In this document: in pieces, positions 44,845 to 54,595 of the stretch
Layout of the letters: each line of letters begins with the position of its first letter
How positions within the stretch are numbered: position 1 is the first letter of the stretch
Assembly: GCF_002872335.1 (NCBI RefSeq)
Contig: NZ_NJAG01000036.1
Coordinates: 62,001 to 126,000, forward strand
Length of the DNA: 64,000 bases
From: Siphonobacter sp. BAB-5405
GTDB lineage: Bacteria > Bacteroidota > Bacteroidia > Cytophagales > Spirosomataceae
Reading direction: 5' to 3'
Notes under the pieces: generated by a model
Told to the model about the DNA's origin: nothing
Databases searched by the model: none
Seen by the model: the letters and a program-made list of their open reading frames with translations, nothing else
Position numbers and translations under genes: made by a program

Positions 44845-45877
44845 AATGAATCGTTCAAAAGGGGTAAGCCCACACGAAACGTGTCCGCCGTTTCTTCAAT
44901 GCGAATGGACTGTCCGGAAAAGTAGCGGTAGCGGGCTTCCAGGTTTTGCAGACCAATCCCACTACTGTGGACTTTTACCGTTTTTCGGCGTAAACTATTT
45001 TCTACCCATATGACCTGATCCTGCGTATAAATGGACAGACTCAGCGGATGGTCCTCGGAAATATAATTATGCTTTACCGCGTTTTCGACCAGCAGTTGAA
45101 TAGACAGGGGTAAAACCTGAGCCGAGGGTGTCGCAATCCGCAGGTGCATCTGGATTTTATTGTAAAACCGCACGTTCAGCAGAAAGCAGTACGCTTCCAC
45201 TACGGCCATCTCCGCCGACAAGGGAACCTGTTTTTCCTCGGTATGGTCCAGCACGTAACGGTACACCTGAGCCAGCTTGGAAATGTAGCGGTCAGCCAGA
45301 GCGGGATCCTGATACACAACGCCACTGAGTACGCTCAAACTGTTGAAAAGGAAATGCGGATCGAGCTGCTTTTTCAACCCTTCGACGCGGGCTACTAGGT
45401 TTTCCTGCCGTAGTTTTTCCTGTTCCAAAAGCGATTGTTTCCACTGATTGAACAGAAAAGCTCCTTCGTTAAAGGCAATGAATAAAAGGGCCAATAGAAA
45501 AGAGACAAAGCCATTCTGAATGATAACGCCCGCCGTAATAAGCACCGAAGAGACCAGTCGGCTGTACAGTAAAATCCCGCAGATCAGGATCAGGAGGAGA
45601 ACAGGAAAATGCCCAGTACCTCATACACCAGATGCTGGGTCAGACTTTTCTCCCAGGGGAAAAAATACAGCGTCAGGGCCTGAATGAACTTACTGCCTTC
45701 CCAGATGACGTAACTGGTCACGGTAGCTACCAGAATGGAAAGCAGGTGAGCGGTCGAGCCCAGTTCCATGGGCACGTAAAAGGTGGGCACTACCACGCCA
45801 AAGCAGCAGGCTCCGAGGACCGCCGTTATCTTAACCCGAAACCGATACGAAAAACGTTCTTTCAACTTCTCGTGCAA
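44841..45877 (-). pseudogene. LytS-type sensor histidine kinase, split by a -1 frameshift
   Basis: Two frames encode one four-helix membrane kinase. The N-terminal part (45590-45877) has three helices and ends VLGIFLFSS. The C-terminal part starts in another frame with LLILICGILLYSRL, has a further helix (FVSFLLALLFIAFNEG), a coiled coil and the His_kinase domain with phospho-His in KKQLDPHFLFNSLSVL and the N-box LLVENAVKHNY. Adding one base near 45595-45600 (within TCTCCTCCTGATCC) restores a 345-residue protein, the normal length. It is the partner of the LytTR regulator it overlaps. Assembly error or genuine inactivation are both possible. Confidence 0.8.
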
Positions 45878-45957
45878 TTAAAATCGAAATCTACGGCAGT
45901 CCGGCGTTTCCACGCAAGCAAGATCTAAAGTTCCAGCCGGGAGTAGGGGTTCCAACG

Positions 45958-45987
45958 AAAAACGGGCTCCGTTTCCAGAGCCCGTTT
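45958..45987 (-). terminator. Terminator of purL
   Basis: Perfect stem AAACGGGCTC/GAGCCCGTTT (45960-45969, 45978-45987) with extra A on the left (45958-45959), so the minus strand ends in a run of T. It lies 9 bases past the purL stop. Confidence 0.8.
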
Positions 45988-45996
45988 CGTATGCTA

Positions 45997-48900
45997 TTAC
46001 TTGTGATTCAATAGCCAGTTGCGTGCGTTGACGAAGGCTTCCATCCAGGGCGATACCTCGTCGGTACGGCCCGCCGGGTAGTAGGGCCACTGCCATTGCA
46101 GAGCCGAACGCTCGGCGTGGGGCATCATCACCAGGTGACGACCCGTTTGATCGCTCATCATGGCCGTATGGAACGACGATCCATTGGGGCTGGCCGGATA
46201 CGTTTCATAAGCGTACTTGGCCGTGATGTGGTACTCGCTCTCGGCGTAGGGCATTTCAAAACGTCCCTCCCCGTGGGAAATCCACACACCCAGTGTACTG
46301 CCCGCCAGCGACGAAAGCATTACGGAGTTGTTTTCCTGAATCGTTACCGTAGTAAACAGACTTTCGTGCTTGTGCGAATCATTGTGCCGCATTTTGGGCT
46401 TCTCGGCGTGCTCGGGGTTAATCAGGCCCAGTTCAATGAAGAGCTGGCATCCGTTACAAATCCCTACCGAAAGCGTATCCTCACGACCGAAGAATTGCTC
46501 GATGGCCTGCTTGGCTTTTTCATTGTACAGGAAGGCACCCGCCCAGCCTTTGGCCGAACCGAGTACATCCGAGTTGGAGAAGCCACCGACGGCACCCAGG
46601 AACTGGATGTCTTCGAGGGTTTCGCGACCCGAAATCAAATCCGTCATGTGTACGTCTTTAACATCGAATCCGGCCATGTACAGGGCGTTCGCCAGTTCCC
46701 GCTCGGAGTTACTGCCTTTTTCCCGCAGCACGGCGGCTTTGGGACGGAAGGCTCCGGCTTCGGGCTTCTGACCCGTAAAATGAGTCGGGAAGCTGTACTG
46801 GAGTACGTGGTTTTTGTAGTTTTCGTACCGCTCCTTGGCCAGCTTGGGACCGCTTTGTTTCTGATCCAGCAAGTAAGAAGTCTTGAACCAGACGTCCCGC
46901 AGGTGATCAATGTCCAGCGTATACGTAGCCTGCTGATCCTTGATCGTCAGCGTGGGCTGCGAGATTACTTCGCCTAGTTTATGGAAGGCAACGCCTTTTT
47001 CCTGCAGTACGGCTTCTACGGAAGCATCGGCCTGGAAGACAATACTGATGTTTTCGGCAAACAGCTTCGCTACGCTATCCTGCTCACCCAGGCTGCTCAG
47101 GTCGAGCGTGGCTCCGAGGTTGCGGTCGGCAAAGCAAAGTTCCAGCAGCGTCGTAATCAAACCACCGCTTCCTACGTCGTGACCCGCCTGGATTTTACCG
47201 GCCTTGATCAGTTCCTGAATGGTATTGAAAGCCGTTTTGAAGGCATCGGCGTCGATCACGTCGGGCGTTTCATTACCAATGCGGTTGAGTACCTGAGCCA
47301 GCGATGAACCGCCCAGCTTGTACTGATCGCCGGAAAGGTTGATGTAGTAAATCGATCCACCGTCCTTCTGTAATACGGGTTCCACAACACCGCGTACATT
47401 ATCGCAGGGACCTGCCGCCGAGATAATGACCGTTCCGGGGGCAATGACGTCTTTGTCGGGGTACTTTTGTTTCATCGACAAGGAATCCTTACCCGTAGGA
47501 ATATTGATACCCAGGCTAATCGCAAAATCCGAACAGGCTTGCACGGCCTGGTACAGACGAGCGTCTTCGCCAGGGTTTTTGCTGGCCCACATCCAGTTGG
47601 CCGAAAGCGAGACGCTTTTCAGCCCTTCTTCGAGCGGTGCCCAGACGAGATTCGAAAGCGATTCAGCAATGGCATTCCGACTACCCGCTGCCGGATCAAT
47701 CAGAGCGGAAATCGGAGCGTGACCAATCGAAGTGGCAATCCCGTCTTTCCCCTGGAAGTCCAGTGCCATGACACCCACGTTATTCAGGGGCAGGTGCAGC
47801 GGTCCGACGTTTTGTTGCTTGGCTACGCGGCCACCTACGCAACGGTCGACCTTATTGGTCAACCAGTCTTTACAGGCGACGGCTTCCAGTTGTAGTACCG
47901 CTTCCAGATACGTTTCCAGCTGGTTTACGTCATAGCTGACGGGCTGGTAGGTACGTTCCAGACGGGTATCGTTCATGACCGTCTTGGGAGCACTGCCAAA
48001 CATATCGGCCAGTGCCAGATCCATGGGTTTGGAATCGGTCGTGTGGGAAGCAATGGTAAAGCGATGATCGGCCGTTACTTCGCCCACGGCGTACATAGGA
48101 GCCCGCTCGCGGTCAGCAATGCGTTGCAGTGTTTCCAGGTCTTCGGTGCCAATGACCAGACCCATGCGTTCCTGCGATTCGTTGCCGATGATTTCCTTGG
48201 CCGAAAGGGTAGGGTCACCCACGGGCAGTTTATCCAGGTTGATCGATCCGCCGGTTTCTTCGATGAGTTCGGACAGACAGTTCAGGTGCCCACCCGCACC
48301 GTGATCGTGAATCGATACGATGGGGTTCTGATCGCTTTCCACCAGGCCACGCACGGCGTTCGCCACGCGTTTCTGCATTTCGGGGTTCGAACGTTGTACG
48401 GCGTTAAGCTCAATACCCGAACCGAACTTACCCGTATCGGCCGAAGATACGGCCGCTCCCCCCAATCCGATGCGGTAGTTATCCCCACCCATCACCACAA
48501 TCTGGTCACCCGGTTTGGGTTCGTGTTTTTTCGCCTGTTCGGCTTTGCCATAGCCGATACCACCGGCCTGCATAATGACTTTGTCGTAACCCAGCGTGCG
48601 GCCTTCTTCCTCGTGTTCGAAGGTTAAGACCGAACCCGTAATCAGCGGCTGACCGAATTTATTACCGAAATCCGTAGCTCCGTTGGACGCTTTAATCAGG
48701 ATGTCCATCGGCGTTTGATACAACCACTTGCGTTCCGCTACGGCTTTTTCCCAGGGGCGATCCTGCTCCAGACGCGACAGGGCCGTCATATACACCGCCG
48801 TACCTGCCAGCGGAATGGAACCCTGACCCCCGGCCAGACGGTCGCGAATTTCACCACCCGAACCCGTAGCGGCTCCACTGAAGGGCTCCACCGTGGTGGG

Positions 48901-49653
48901 GAAGTTGTGCGTTTCTGCTTTAATCGAAATCACCGAGTCGAACTCGCTGACCTGATAAAATTCGGGTACGTCGGACCGCTTGGGAGCAAATTGCTGCACG
49001 CGGGGGCCTTTGAGGAAGGCCACGTTATCTTTATACGCAGAAACAATCCCATTGGGGTTGGTTTCTGACGTTTTGCGAATCAGTTTGAATAGTGAGGTCG
49101 GCTGAGCTTCTCCATCAATGACGAAGGTACCATTGAAGATTTTGTGACGGCAGTGCTCGGAGTTTACCTGCGAAAAGCCAAAAACTTCCGCGTCAGTAAG
49201 CTTGCGACCGATTTTCTGGGACAAATCATTCAGGTACGCTACCTCATCTTCATTCAGCGAAAGGCCTTCCTGCTGGTTGTAGGCGGCAATATCGTCGAGT
49301 TCCAGGATGGGTTCAGGCGTACTATCAATCGTGAAAATAGCCTGATTCAGCTCAGTGTATTTTTGCGAAACCATCGGATCAAAGTCCGTGAAGTCCGCTT
49401 CTACCTGCGTAAATTCTTCAATTCGGCTGATGCCCTGAATATTCATATTCTGGGTAATCTCTACCGCGTTGGTACTCCAGGGGGTAATCATGGCCGCCCG
49501 GGGACCCGTAAACACCTGGCTCAGGGTGGTTTCAGCAAGGACGGGGGCATCGCCAAACAGCCAGCTTAACTTAGAAAGGTCCGAATCCGTAAGAGACTGC
49601 TGGGTTTCCACTGCATAAACAGTAACCCGATCCGCAGAAAAGAAATAAATCAT
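45997..49653 (-). CDS. purL: Phosphoribosylformylglycinamidine synthase (large, single-chain)
   Basis: A 1218-residue cytosolic enzyme of step 4 of purine synthesis: FGAR plus ATP plus glutamine gives FGAM. The order is an N-terminal PurS-like part, a linker with the Q-rich NSEHCRHKIFNG motif, a first AIRS/FGAM catalytic domain with IKAETHNFPTTVEPFSGAATGSGGEIRD, a second repeat, and a C-terminal class I glutamine amidotransferase. The last has nucleophile Cys in GICNGCQLF (about C1064) and the His/Glu pair in MMPHAERS (about 1179-1181). Length and fusion match the large proteobacterial/Bacteroidota form. It stands alone with its own terminator. Confidence 0.96.
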   Translation of the reverse strand: MIYFFSADRVTVYAVETQQSLTDSDLSKLSWLFGDAPVLAETTLSQVFTGPRAAMITPWSTNAVEITQNMNIQGISRIEEFTQVEADFTDFDPMVSQKYTELNQAIFTIDSTPEPILELDDIAAYNQQEGLSLNEDEVAYLNDLSQKIGRKLTDAEVFGFSQVNSEHCRHKIFNGTFVIDGEAQPTSLFKLIRKTSETNPNGIVSAYKDNVAFLKGPRVQQFAPKRSDVPEFYQVSEFDSVISIKAETHNFPTTVEPFSGAATGSGGEIRDRLAGGQGSIPLAGTAVYMTALSRLEQDRPWEKAVAERKWLYQTPMDILIKASNGATDFGNKFGQPLITGSVLTFEHEEEGRTLGYDKVIMQAGGIGYGKAEQAKKHEPKPGDQIVVMGGDNYRIGLGGAAVSSADTGKFGSGIELNAVQRSNPEMQKRVANAVRGLVESDQNPIVSIHDHGAGGHLNCLSELIEETGGSINLDKLPVGDPTLSAKEIIGNESQERMGLVIGTEDLETLQRIADRERAPMYAVGEVTADHRFTIASHTTDSKPMDLALADMFGSAPKTVMNDTRLERTYQPVSYDVNQLETYLEAVLQLEAVACKDWLTNKVDRCVGGRVAKQQNVGPLHLPLNNVGVMALDFQGKDGIATSIGHAPISALIDPAAGSRNAIAESLSNLVWAPLEEGLKSVSLSANWMWASKNPGEDARLYQAVQACSDFAISLGINIPTGKDSLSMKQKYPDKDVIAPGTVIISAAGPCDNVRGVVEPVLQKDGGSIYYINLSGDQYKLGGSSLAQVLNRIGNETPDVIDADAFKTAFNTIQELIKAGKIQAGHDVGSGGLITTLLELCFADRNLGATLDLSSLGEQDSVAKLFAENISIVFQADASVEAVLQEKGVAFHKLGEVISQPTLTIKDQQATYTLDIDHLRDVWFKTSYLLDQKQSGPKLAKERYENYKNHVLQYSFPTHFTGQKPEAGAFRPKAAVLREKGSNSERELANALYMAGFDVKDVHMTDLISGRETLEDIQFLGAVGGFSNSDVLGSAKGWAGAFLYNEKAKQAIEQFFGREDTLSVGICNGCQLFIELGLINPEHAEKPKMRHNDSHKHESLFTTVTIQENNSVMLSSLAGSTLGVWISHGEGRFEMPYAESEYHITAKYAYETYPASPNGSSFHTAMMSDQTGRHLVMMPHAERSALQWQWPYYPAGRTDEVSPWMEAFVNARNWLLNHK

Positions 49654-50012
49654 GATGGGAGTCTTGTGATATAAGCTCGGTACTTACCCGCAAAGGTAGC
49701 GTGATATAAGCGTTTCTTCGTGAAAAAACATGAATAAGGCAACGGTTAATCCACTAATTCGAATCAGTAGGGCTATTTAAACCTTTGTTGACCCGCCAGA
49801 AAGCGGGCAACCGCATGCCTTACCTGTTCACTATTCTTTAGAGAGGTAACTCCGTTTTATGGTGGTCCGTTCCTTACCCAAGATCAAGAAATACGCGTCT
49901 CTGACCGGAGGAGCTAGGGGCAAAATCCTTTTTTGAAGCTTCAAGAGTTGAAACCTTCCGTTTTCCGCTACTACCTTAGACCAGCCTTCGGGCTTAACCT
50001 CTTAAACCAACG
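49654..50012. other. Intergenic region upstream of purL and the glycosidase gene
   Basis: A 359-base divergent region. It holds a small CCCGC/GCGGG hairpin near 49792-49807 inside a GTTGACCCGCC stretch, but no recognisable purine riboswitch, operator or gene. Confidence 0.4.
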
Positions 50013-51869
50013 ATGAATCAACCTCGACTCCTTCCATTTCTACGTGGCTATTTCTCCGGGATTTGTTGGCTGGGCTGGCTTCTCCTGACGGCCTGTACCA
50101 GTCAAAAATCAACCTTGTATACCCTTGAATTACAGCGATTAAAAGATGCCTCCAAACAAACCTTGTCCGCTCACGTGGATGAGTTCAACCAATATGCCAA
50201 TCGTCCGGCGTCCGATGGCCCCTTTAACGCTGGTAACAATAAAGCGTTTTTACTGGAAAACGTGCCTTTGTTTCGTAGCTCCGCTGACAGTCTGACCAGG
50301 GTTTATAATTACCGCTGGTGGATGATTAGCAAACACCTGAAAGAATACGACGATCCCGAAGACCACAAAAAATACTGGGTGGTTACCGAGTTTTTCGGCG
50401 TGAAACCCTGGGCTTCCCTCAGCGGAGCCATTACCTGTCCCGCCGGACATCAGTTTTACGACGTACGCTGGTTGCGAGATGATACCTTTCTCAAGTCCTA
50501 CGCGGATTATTTCATGCGGGGCTCGGCTTCCCGGCTACCGCAGCGGGAGAACGGGAATTTCCTGACGTATCTGAGTCGACCGGAAAGTCACCATTTTTCG
50601 AGCTGGATGGTGAACGGCGTGGAGGCTTTTCAGAAAATTCATCCCGATCCGCAATGGCTACACGCGGTATTGCCCGCGATGGAAAAGCATCAGCAGGTCT
50701 GGGATTCATTGTTTACGGTGCATACGCCCCAAGCCAAAACGGCGGGCATGTACAAAATACTCGATCTGTACGATGGCATGGAATTCAGCCTTTCGGCCGT
50801 TCTGGGTCTGATTGAAAGTCAGGGGCCGTATAGTCTGTACACCAAAGACAACTGGCGGAAATACTACCTGGGTTGGGAAACGACCGGTAATGCCGCCCAA
50901 TCGCAACAGGCCAAAGACTATCCTACGGCTTTCCGGAAAGGGTACCCGGACTATTATCTGGTCCGACCTTCCGTGAATAGTTACGCCTACGGCAACCTGA
51001 AGTCGCTGGCTGATCTGTACCGATGGGATCAGGTCCGGTATACAAACAAGCATACGAAAGCAGAGGCGTATACGGCCAAAGCTCAGGCCCTTCAACAAAA
51101 GGTACTGAACGTGCTCTGGAACACGCAGGATCAGTTTTTCAATACGCTGAGTGCCGGAGACAATGCCTTTGGTGTCGGCGATTTTGAGGCACGGGTACGG
51201 GAGTCGGTGGGATATACGCCCTGGTATTTTCAGTTGATTCCGAAGCAGAACTACCAGACCTACGCGAAAGCCTGGGACCTGTTTGCTTCGCAGAAAGGCT
51301 TTTACAATGCGGCGGGTATGACGACGGCGGAGCAGCAGCATCCCTATTATAATGAACAGGCCTACGCCTGGAATGGCCGGGGCTGGCCTTTTGAAAATTC
51401 AGTCGTATACAAAGGATACGCCAACTACCTGCGATCGTATCAGGGAAATAGTTCGTCCGCCGAGAAACAACTCCTGTATGATTACATTGAGAAGCTCTCC
51501 CGGATGCATGGTACGAAAGAACTGAACATTGGCGAATGGTACATTCCTAGTAATGGAAAGACATTCGGCGGCGAGTCCGATTACTTCCACTCTACGTTTC
51601 CGGATATTATCATCGAAGACCTGATTGGGTTTACCTCCTTTCATGACAATAAATTCTCCGTATCACCCCTGGTACCCGAGCAGCAGTGGGACTATTTCTA
51701 CCTGGGTAATATCCGCTATCATGGACACGATATTGACATCGTCTGGAAAAAAGACTGGGATTCAGCCACGCCGGGCAATCAGAGTAAACTTTGCATCTGG
51801 GTGGATCAGAAGCTCAAAGCGAGCCGGGATCAGCTCCACGGAGAAATTACGGTTCAATTACCGAAGTGA
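50013..51869 (+). CDS. MGH1-like glycoside hydrolase lipoprotein
   Basis: A 618-residue outer-envelope lipoprotein; the signal peptide ends LLLTAC (lipobox Cys about 28). The rest is an (alpha/alpha)6 toroid of the GH63/mannosylglycerate-hydrolase-like clan. Signs are YNYRWWMISKHL and CPAGHQFYDVRWLRD near the N-terminal catalytic acid region, ILDLYDGMEFS, SVNSYAYGNLKSLADL, and the conserved NEQAYAWNGRGWPFENSVVYKGYANYL in the C-terminal half, with FGGESDYFHSTFPDIIIEDL near the end. The substrate is unknown, probably an alpha-linked oligosaccharide. It is monocistronic and convergent with the MarR gene. Confidence 0.82.
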   Translation: MNQPRLLPFLRGYFSGICWLGWLLLTACTSQKSTLYTLELQRLKDASKQTLSAHVDEFNQYANRPASDGPFNAGNNKAFLLENVPLFRSSADSLTRVYNYRWWMISKHLKEYDDPEDHKKYWVVTEFFGVKPWASLSGAITCPAGHQFYDVRWLRDDTFLKSYADYFMRGSASRLPQRENGNFLTYLSRPESHHFSSWMVNGVEAFQKIHPDPQWLHAVLPAMEKHQQVWDSLFTVHTPQAKTAGMYKILDLYDGMEFSLSAVLGLIESQGPYSLYTKDNWRKYYLGWETTGNAAQSQQAKDYPTAFRKGYPDYYLVRPSVNSYAYGNLKSLADLYRWDQVRYTNKHTKAEAYTAKAQALQQKVLNVLWNTQDQFFNTLSAGDNAFGVGDFEARVRESVGYTPWYFQLIPKQNYQTYAKAWDLFASQKGFYNAAGMTTAEQQHPYYNEQAYAWNGRGWPFENSVVYKGYANYLRSYQGNSSSAEKQLLYDYIEKLSRMHGTKELNIGEWYIPSNGKTFGGESDYFHSTFPDIIIEDLIGFTSFHDNKFSVSPLVPEQQWDYFYLGNIRYHGHDIDIVWKKDWDSATPGNQSKLCIWVDQKLKASRDQLHGEITVQLPK

Positions 51870-51933
51870 AAGCATGACTTCATACGGGCTAATGGAGCGA
51901 AAGGACGGATTAAATCGACTACAACAGAAACGA

Positions 51934-52539
51934 TTAAAGTACCTGCTCGTGCTCGGGGCAGTCCAGCCGTAACAATCCGGCTTCCAGGGGAATTTGTAGT
52001 AATCCGCAGTAATGAATCTGCCCATCAAACCGGTAATGACGGCAGGTTTTGCACATGCGTTGAACCTGGATTAAGCCGCGTTGGGTGAGTTCAAAAATGA
52101 GCTTGAATAGACTTTCGTAGAGTACCGTTTTCTGCTCTTCTGGGAAGGACTTCACCACCCCTTGTAAAACGTTGGCAAACGAACTGGTCTGATCGACCAT
52201 TTGCTTTCCGGCGGGCGTCAGTTCCAGATGGTGACTGCGACTGTCCAGCGGGTCCGTGATACGATCGACCAGAGCCTTCTGCACCAATACTTTTACGGCA
52301 TCGCTAATGGTGGGCTTGGTCAGGTTAAATTCCTTCGCCAGATACCCAACTTTGCACTGCGTAGGTTCGTGGAAGGCCAGGAAAAGCAGTACTTGAATCT
52401 GAATAGGACTGAGTCCCGTATCCCGACTTTGTTGCCAGAGCAACACCCGAAATACTTCCCCCACCCGTTCCAGCCCCGCTACAATCTTGGCGTCTACGGA
52501 GCTGTTTTGTTGTTCTAAATTGAATATGGAATCCGTCAT
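51934..52539 (-). CDS. MarR family regulator with C-terminal four-Cys motif
   Basis: A 201-residue regulator. The MarR winged helix (about 25-130) has PIQIQVLLFLAFHEPTQCKVGYLAKEFNLTKPTISDAVKVLVQKALVDR and the wing DSRSHHLELT. The C-terminus adds CKTCRHYR, then HYCGLL, then RLDCPEHE (about C162, C165, C177, C194), a four-Cys arrangement that could bind zinc or an iron-sulfur cluster. Such extensions suggest redox, NO or metal sensing. It is preceded directly by an 88-residue gene whose stop abuts the MarR start. The palindrome in the nearby protoglobin promoter is a plausible binding site. Confidence 0.87.
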   Translation of the reverse strand: MTDSIFNLEQQNSSVDAKIVAGLERVGEVFRVLLWQQSRDTGLSPIQIQVLLFLAFHEPTQCKVGYLAKEFNLTKPTISDAVKVLVQKALVDRITDPLDSRSHHLELTPAGKQMVDQTSSFANVLQGVVKSFPEEQKTVLYESLFKLIFELTQRGLIQVQRMCKTCRHYRFDGQIHYCGLLQIPLEAGLLRLDCPEHEQVL

Positions 52540-52806
52540 TCAAAAATCGCAGGTTTCGCAGTACAGCTCATAACCCCAATACGCAGGGGCGAACCTTCCT
52601 CCGGCACTGACCAGCTGGGATACCGCAATCTGCTCACCCGAAGAAAGAAGGGCAACCGGACCATCTCCCGGATCGGTAAGCGTTACAAAAAGTGCATCAA
52701 GCGTAATCAGTTCGTGAAGTTCGCTAAAATACTGGACTTTCACGTACTGACGCTGTTGAATGAGGTCCTCCAGGTAGGACGCGAAGGGAAGGCAGGTAGT
52801 TTCCAT
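52540..52806 (-). CDS. Small protein, possibly Rof (Rho-inhibitor)-like fold
   Basis: An 88-residue protein whose stop codon is directly followed by the MarR ATG, so the two are co-translated. Pattern: a short N-terminal helix ASYLEDLIQQ, then strands (YVKVQYFSEL, LITLDALFVTLT, PVALLSSGEQIAVSQLVSAG) and a CETC pair at the end. The strand order and length recall Rof-like/Sm-like small domains, but no signature residue proves it. It could also be a modulator of the MarR protein. The family was not recognised with confidence. Confidence 0.65.
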   Translation of the reverse strand: METTCLPFASYLEDLIQQRQYVKVQYFSELHELITLDALFVTLTDPGDGPVALLSSGEQIAVSQLVSAGGRFAPAYWGYELYCETCDF

Positions 52807-52843
52807 CGTATGTTAATAAGGGATAATTGAATGCCTTTTTTGT

Positions 52844-52879
52844 GGTACGGGATGGGGCTTTGTAAAACCATCCCGTACC
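52844..52879 (-). terminator. Hairpin at the end of the protoglobin operon
   Basis: Perfect 12-bp stem GGTACGGGATGG/CCATCCCGTACC (52844-52855, 52868-52879), 5 bases past the stop of the last operon gene. No T-run follows on the minus strand, so it may act with a factor or stabilise RNA. Confidence 0.55.
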
Positions 52880-52884
52880 AACCG

Positions 52885-53652
52885 TTACTTCTTCGTTACC
52901 GTATAGGGCAGAGATAACTTACCCGACAACACGCCATACACGGCGTACACGCCCAGCAGGGGTTTATCTTCTGCTTCATGATGCGATGCGGTATCGCCGT
53001 GGGTTGGGTGATACATTTGCAGATAGCACGTTACCGCGTCAAAACGGAAATCCGTGCGGTTATGAATCCGATACGCCGGGATGGCCACTCGAATTGTGGG
53101 TCCGGAAGTGACTACGTTGTAGCCCGGCGAATCAAAATAAATGGGAACACCCGGGGCCGTTTTGGGCAGTACGACGGTCTTGTCATCCTTACGAAAGGCT
53201 TTTACGCTCAGTCCGCCGGGTACGCGTTTATCTTCCTGTAATATCACCCAGTGCGGGTGCCAAACGAGGCCGTCGTTATCAAAATTACCGTCGTTGTTTT
53301 CGTCCCACAGTGGCGTATCATCCATGTCGGGGTGTGATGTCAGGGCCAGGGCTACGATGCCCTCGGTGGGCGAAAAGCCGACGTCCTCTGGCTTAAGCGT
53401 AGTCGGAAATACATAGGCAAGCACGGGGGCATTGGCCATACTGCCCGATGGTTTCGGCACGGTACGCCCGGCCTGCCCGCTTACTTTCATCGACATAACC
53501 ACCAGATCCAGATCGGATTGATAGACGGCCTGCGTCGAAGTAACTTTAAAATCGGCATTGTTGTAGGCGGCTCCGGGCTGCGTAGTCTGGGCCAGAGCAA
53601 GTCCCGAAGAAACAACAAGCGTAGTGAATGTGAGGACAAGGGAACGATTCAT
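52885..53652 (-). CDS. Secreted protein of unknown function in the protoglobin operon
   Basis: A 255-residue exported protein. A signal peptide (MNRSLVLTFTTLVVSSGLALAQ) is followed by a beta-rich domain. Notable parts are a WDENNDGNFDNDGLVWHPHW segment, which has an EF-hand-like acidic loop beside a Trp/His-rich strand, and conserved VAIPAYRIHNRTDFRFDAVT. No characterised family was recognised. ATG 53652 starts right at the signal peptide; 17 in-frame codons upstream do not belong. It lies 41 bases after the DUF2024 gene. The Asp/His-rich core could bind calcium or another metal (inference). Confidence 0.75.
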   Translation of the reverse strand: MNRSLVLTFTTLVVSSGLALAQTTQPGAAYNNADFKVTSTQAVYQSDLDLVVMSMKVSGQAGRTVPKPSGSMANAPVLAYVFPTTLKPEDVGFSPTEGIVALALTSHPDMDDTPLWDENNDGNFDNDGLVWHPHWVILQEDKRVPGGLSVKAFRKDDKTVVLPKTAPGVPIYFDSPGYNVVTSGPTIRVAIPAYRIHNRTDFRFDAVTCYLQMYHPTHGDTASHHEAEDKPLLGVYAVYGVLSGKLSLPYTVTKK

Positions 53653-53693
53653 GATTAGTCGTGTCAAAAGGATGATGGAATCAAAGGGGAATG

Positions 53694-53957
53694 TTAGTAA
53701 CAACCCTGCATTTCAATGATGTGAAAACCCTGGTTGGTGATGCTGGTCTGTACTTCTTCCGTAGCCTGTTCAATGTGGCAGAACTGACATTCCTTCGCGG
53801 TTAAAGGTTGTCCGGCCTGGCCTTTGGTTGCCAGGTAGGTTTGTCCGTACTGGTGGATGGTATCCGTACAGGTTACGTTGGAGGGCACCAGAATGTCGAA
53901 GTGCATAAGCGTACCATCGGTGCGGGTAACGTAGGTATCAAAAACAGAAACTTGCAT
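53694..53957 (-). CDS. DUF2024 family protein
   Basis: An 87-residue cytosolic protein. The MQVSVFDTYVTRTDGTLMHFDILVPS opening, the CQFCHIE pair and the IEMQGC end match DUF2024, a small family found in many proteobacteria and Bacteroidota and without a known reaction. The two internal Cys in CQFCH could bind a metal or form a disulfide. It is the middle gene of the protoglobin operon (22 bases after the globin stop). Confidence 0.85.
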   Translation of the reverse strand: MQVSVFDTYVTRTDGTLMHFDILVPSNVTCTDTIHQYGQTYLATKGQAGQPLTAKECQFCHIEQATEEVQTSITNQGFHIIEMQGCY

Positions 53958-53979
53958 GGCTTTGAAAGGAATAAAGTGA

Positions 53980-54567
53980 TTAAAATTCGTTGGTGTGAAC
54001 GTAAGGATAGCTCCAGAGTACGGCGGTGAGGGTGACGGCTTTGAACCAGGCCGCGTGCATACCGGCTACAGTTTCGGCGTCGTGTCCCTTGGCTGCCAGA
54101 AACTCCTTAATGGTCAAGGTCAGGGGAACGATAAAGGCCAGGATGTACCGCAGGTGAATAATCGGTTCGGCCCTGGCCTCGTCGGTGCGGTTCTTCTTGG
54201 CCGTATGATGACGCAGGGCAATTTCCTGCTGATAGGCCAGCCAGGCAGTGTCGTAGGGACGCGTGCAGGTGTCAATGATCCACTGACCAAACCGCTTCCG
54301 CACTGCCGACAGGTAATGGGCGTCGGGCTGGCCCTGTAAACTAAAATAGTGCAGGAGGTGCGGGTGGCTCCCCACGTATCCGTACCAGACGTCCAGTATT
54401 GCTTCTGTTTGATCGCCCAGTACATCACCCGCCAGTTGCAGAAAACGCTCGTCTTCCGGGCTAAACAAAACCGTTTGTTTGAGTAAGTCCAGTTCCTCTA
54501 GCGAGAGGGGAGTAGTTTGGGATACGTCGCCGTACGTGTATCCAGGAATGGCATGTGATTCGCTCAT
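53980..54567 (-). CDS. Protoglobin-domain protein
   Basis: A 195-residue haem protein of the protoglobin family. DLLKQTVLFSPEDERFL and ILDVWYGYVGSHPHLLHYFS lead to the haem pocket. The proximal His lies in WLAYQQEIALRHHTAKKN (about H119/120), preceded by FGQWIIDTCTRPYDTAWL. The last helices (FIVPLTLTIKEFLAAKGHD, AWFKAVTLTAVLW) complete the fold. Single-domain protoglobins bind O2, CO and NO and act in gas sensing or detoxification. It is the first gene of an operon with DUF2024 and a secreted protein, under a promoter with a MarR-type palindrome. Confidence 0.85.
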   Translation of the reverse strand: MSESHAIPGYTYGDVSQTTPLSLEELDLLKQTVLFSPEDERFLQLAGDVLGDQTEAILDVWYGYVGSHPHLLHYFSLQGQPDAHYLSAVRKRFGQWIIDTCTRPYDTAWLAYQQEIALRHHTAKKNRTDEARAEPIIHLRYILAFIVPLTLTIKEFLAAKGHDAETVAGMHAAWFKAVTLTAVLWSYPYVHTNEF

Positions 54568-54595
54568 CGTTGCTTGCTTGGTAAAAGGTTCGTGA

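Noticed and set aside
46096-46977. Long open frame antisense to purL
   Set aside because: Mirror of the strongly conserved purL codons; no independent start signals or family.
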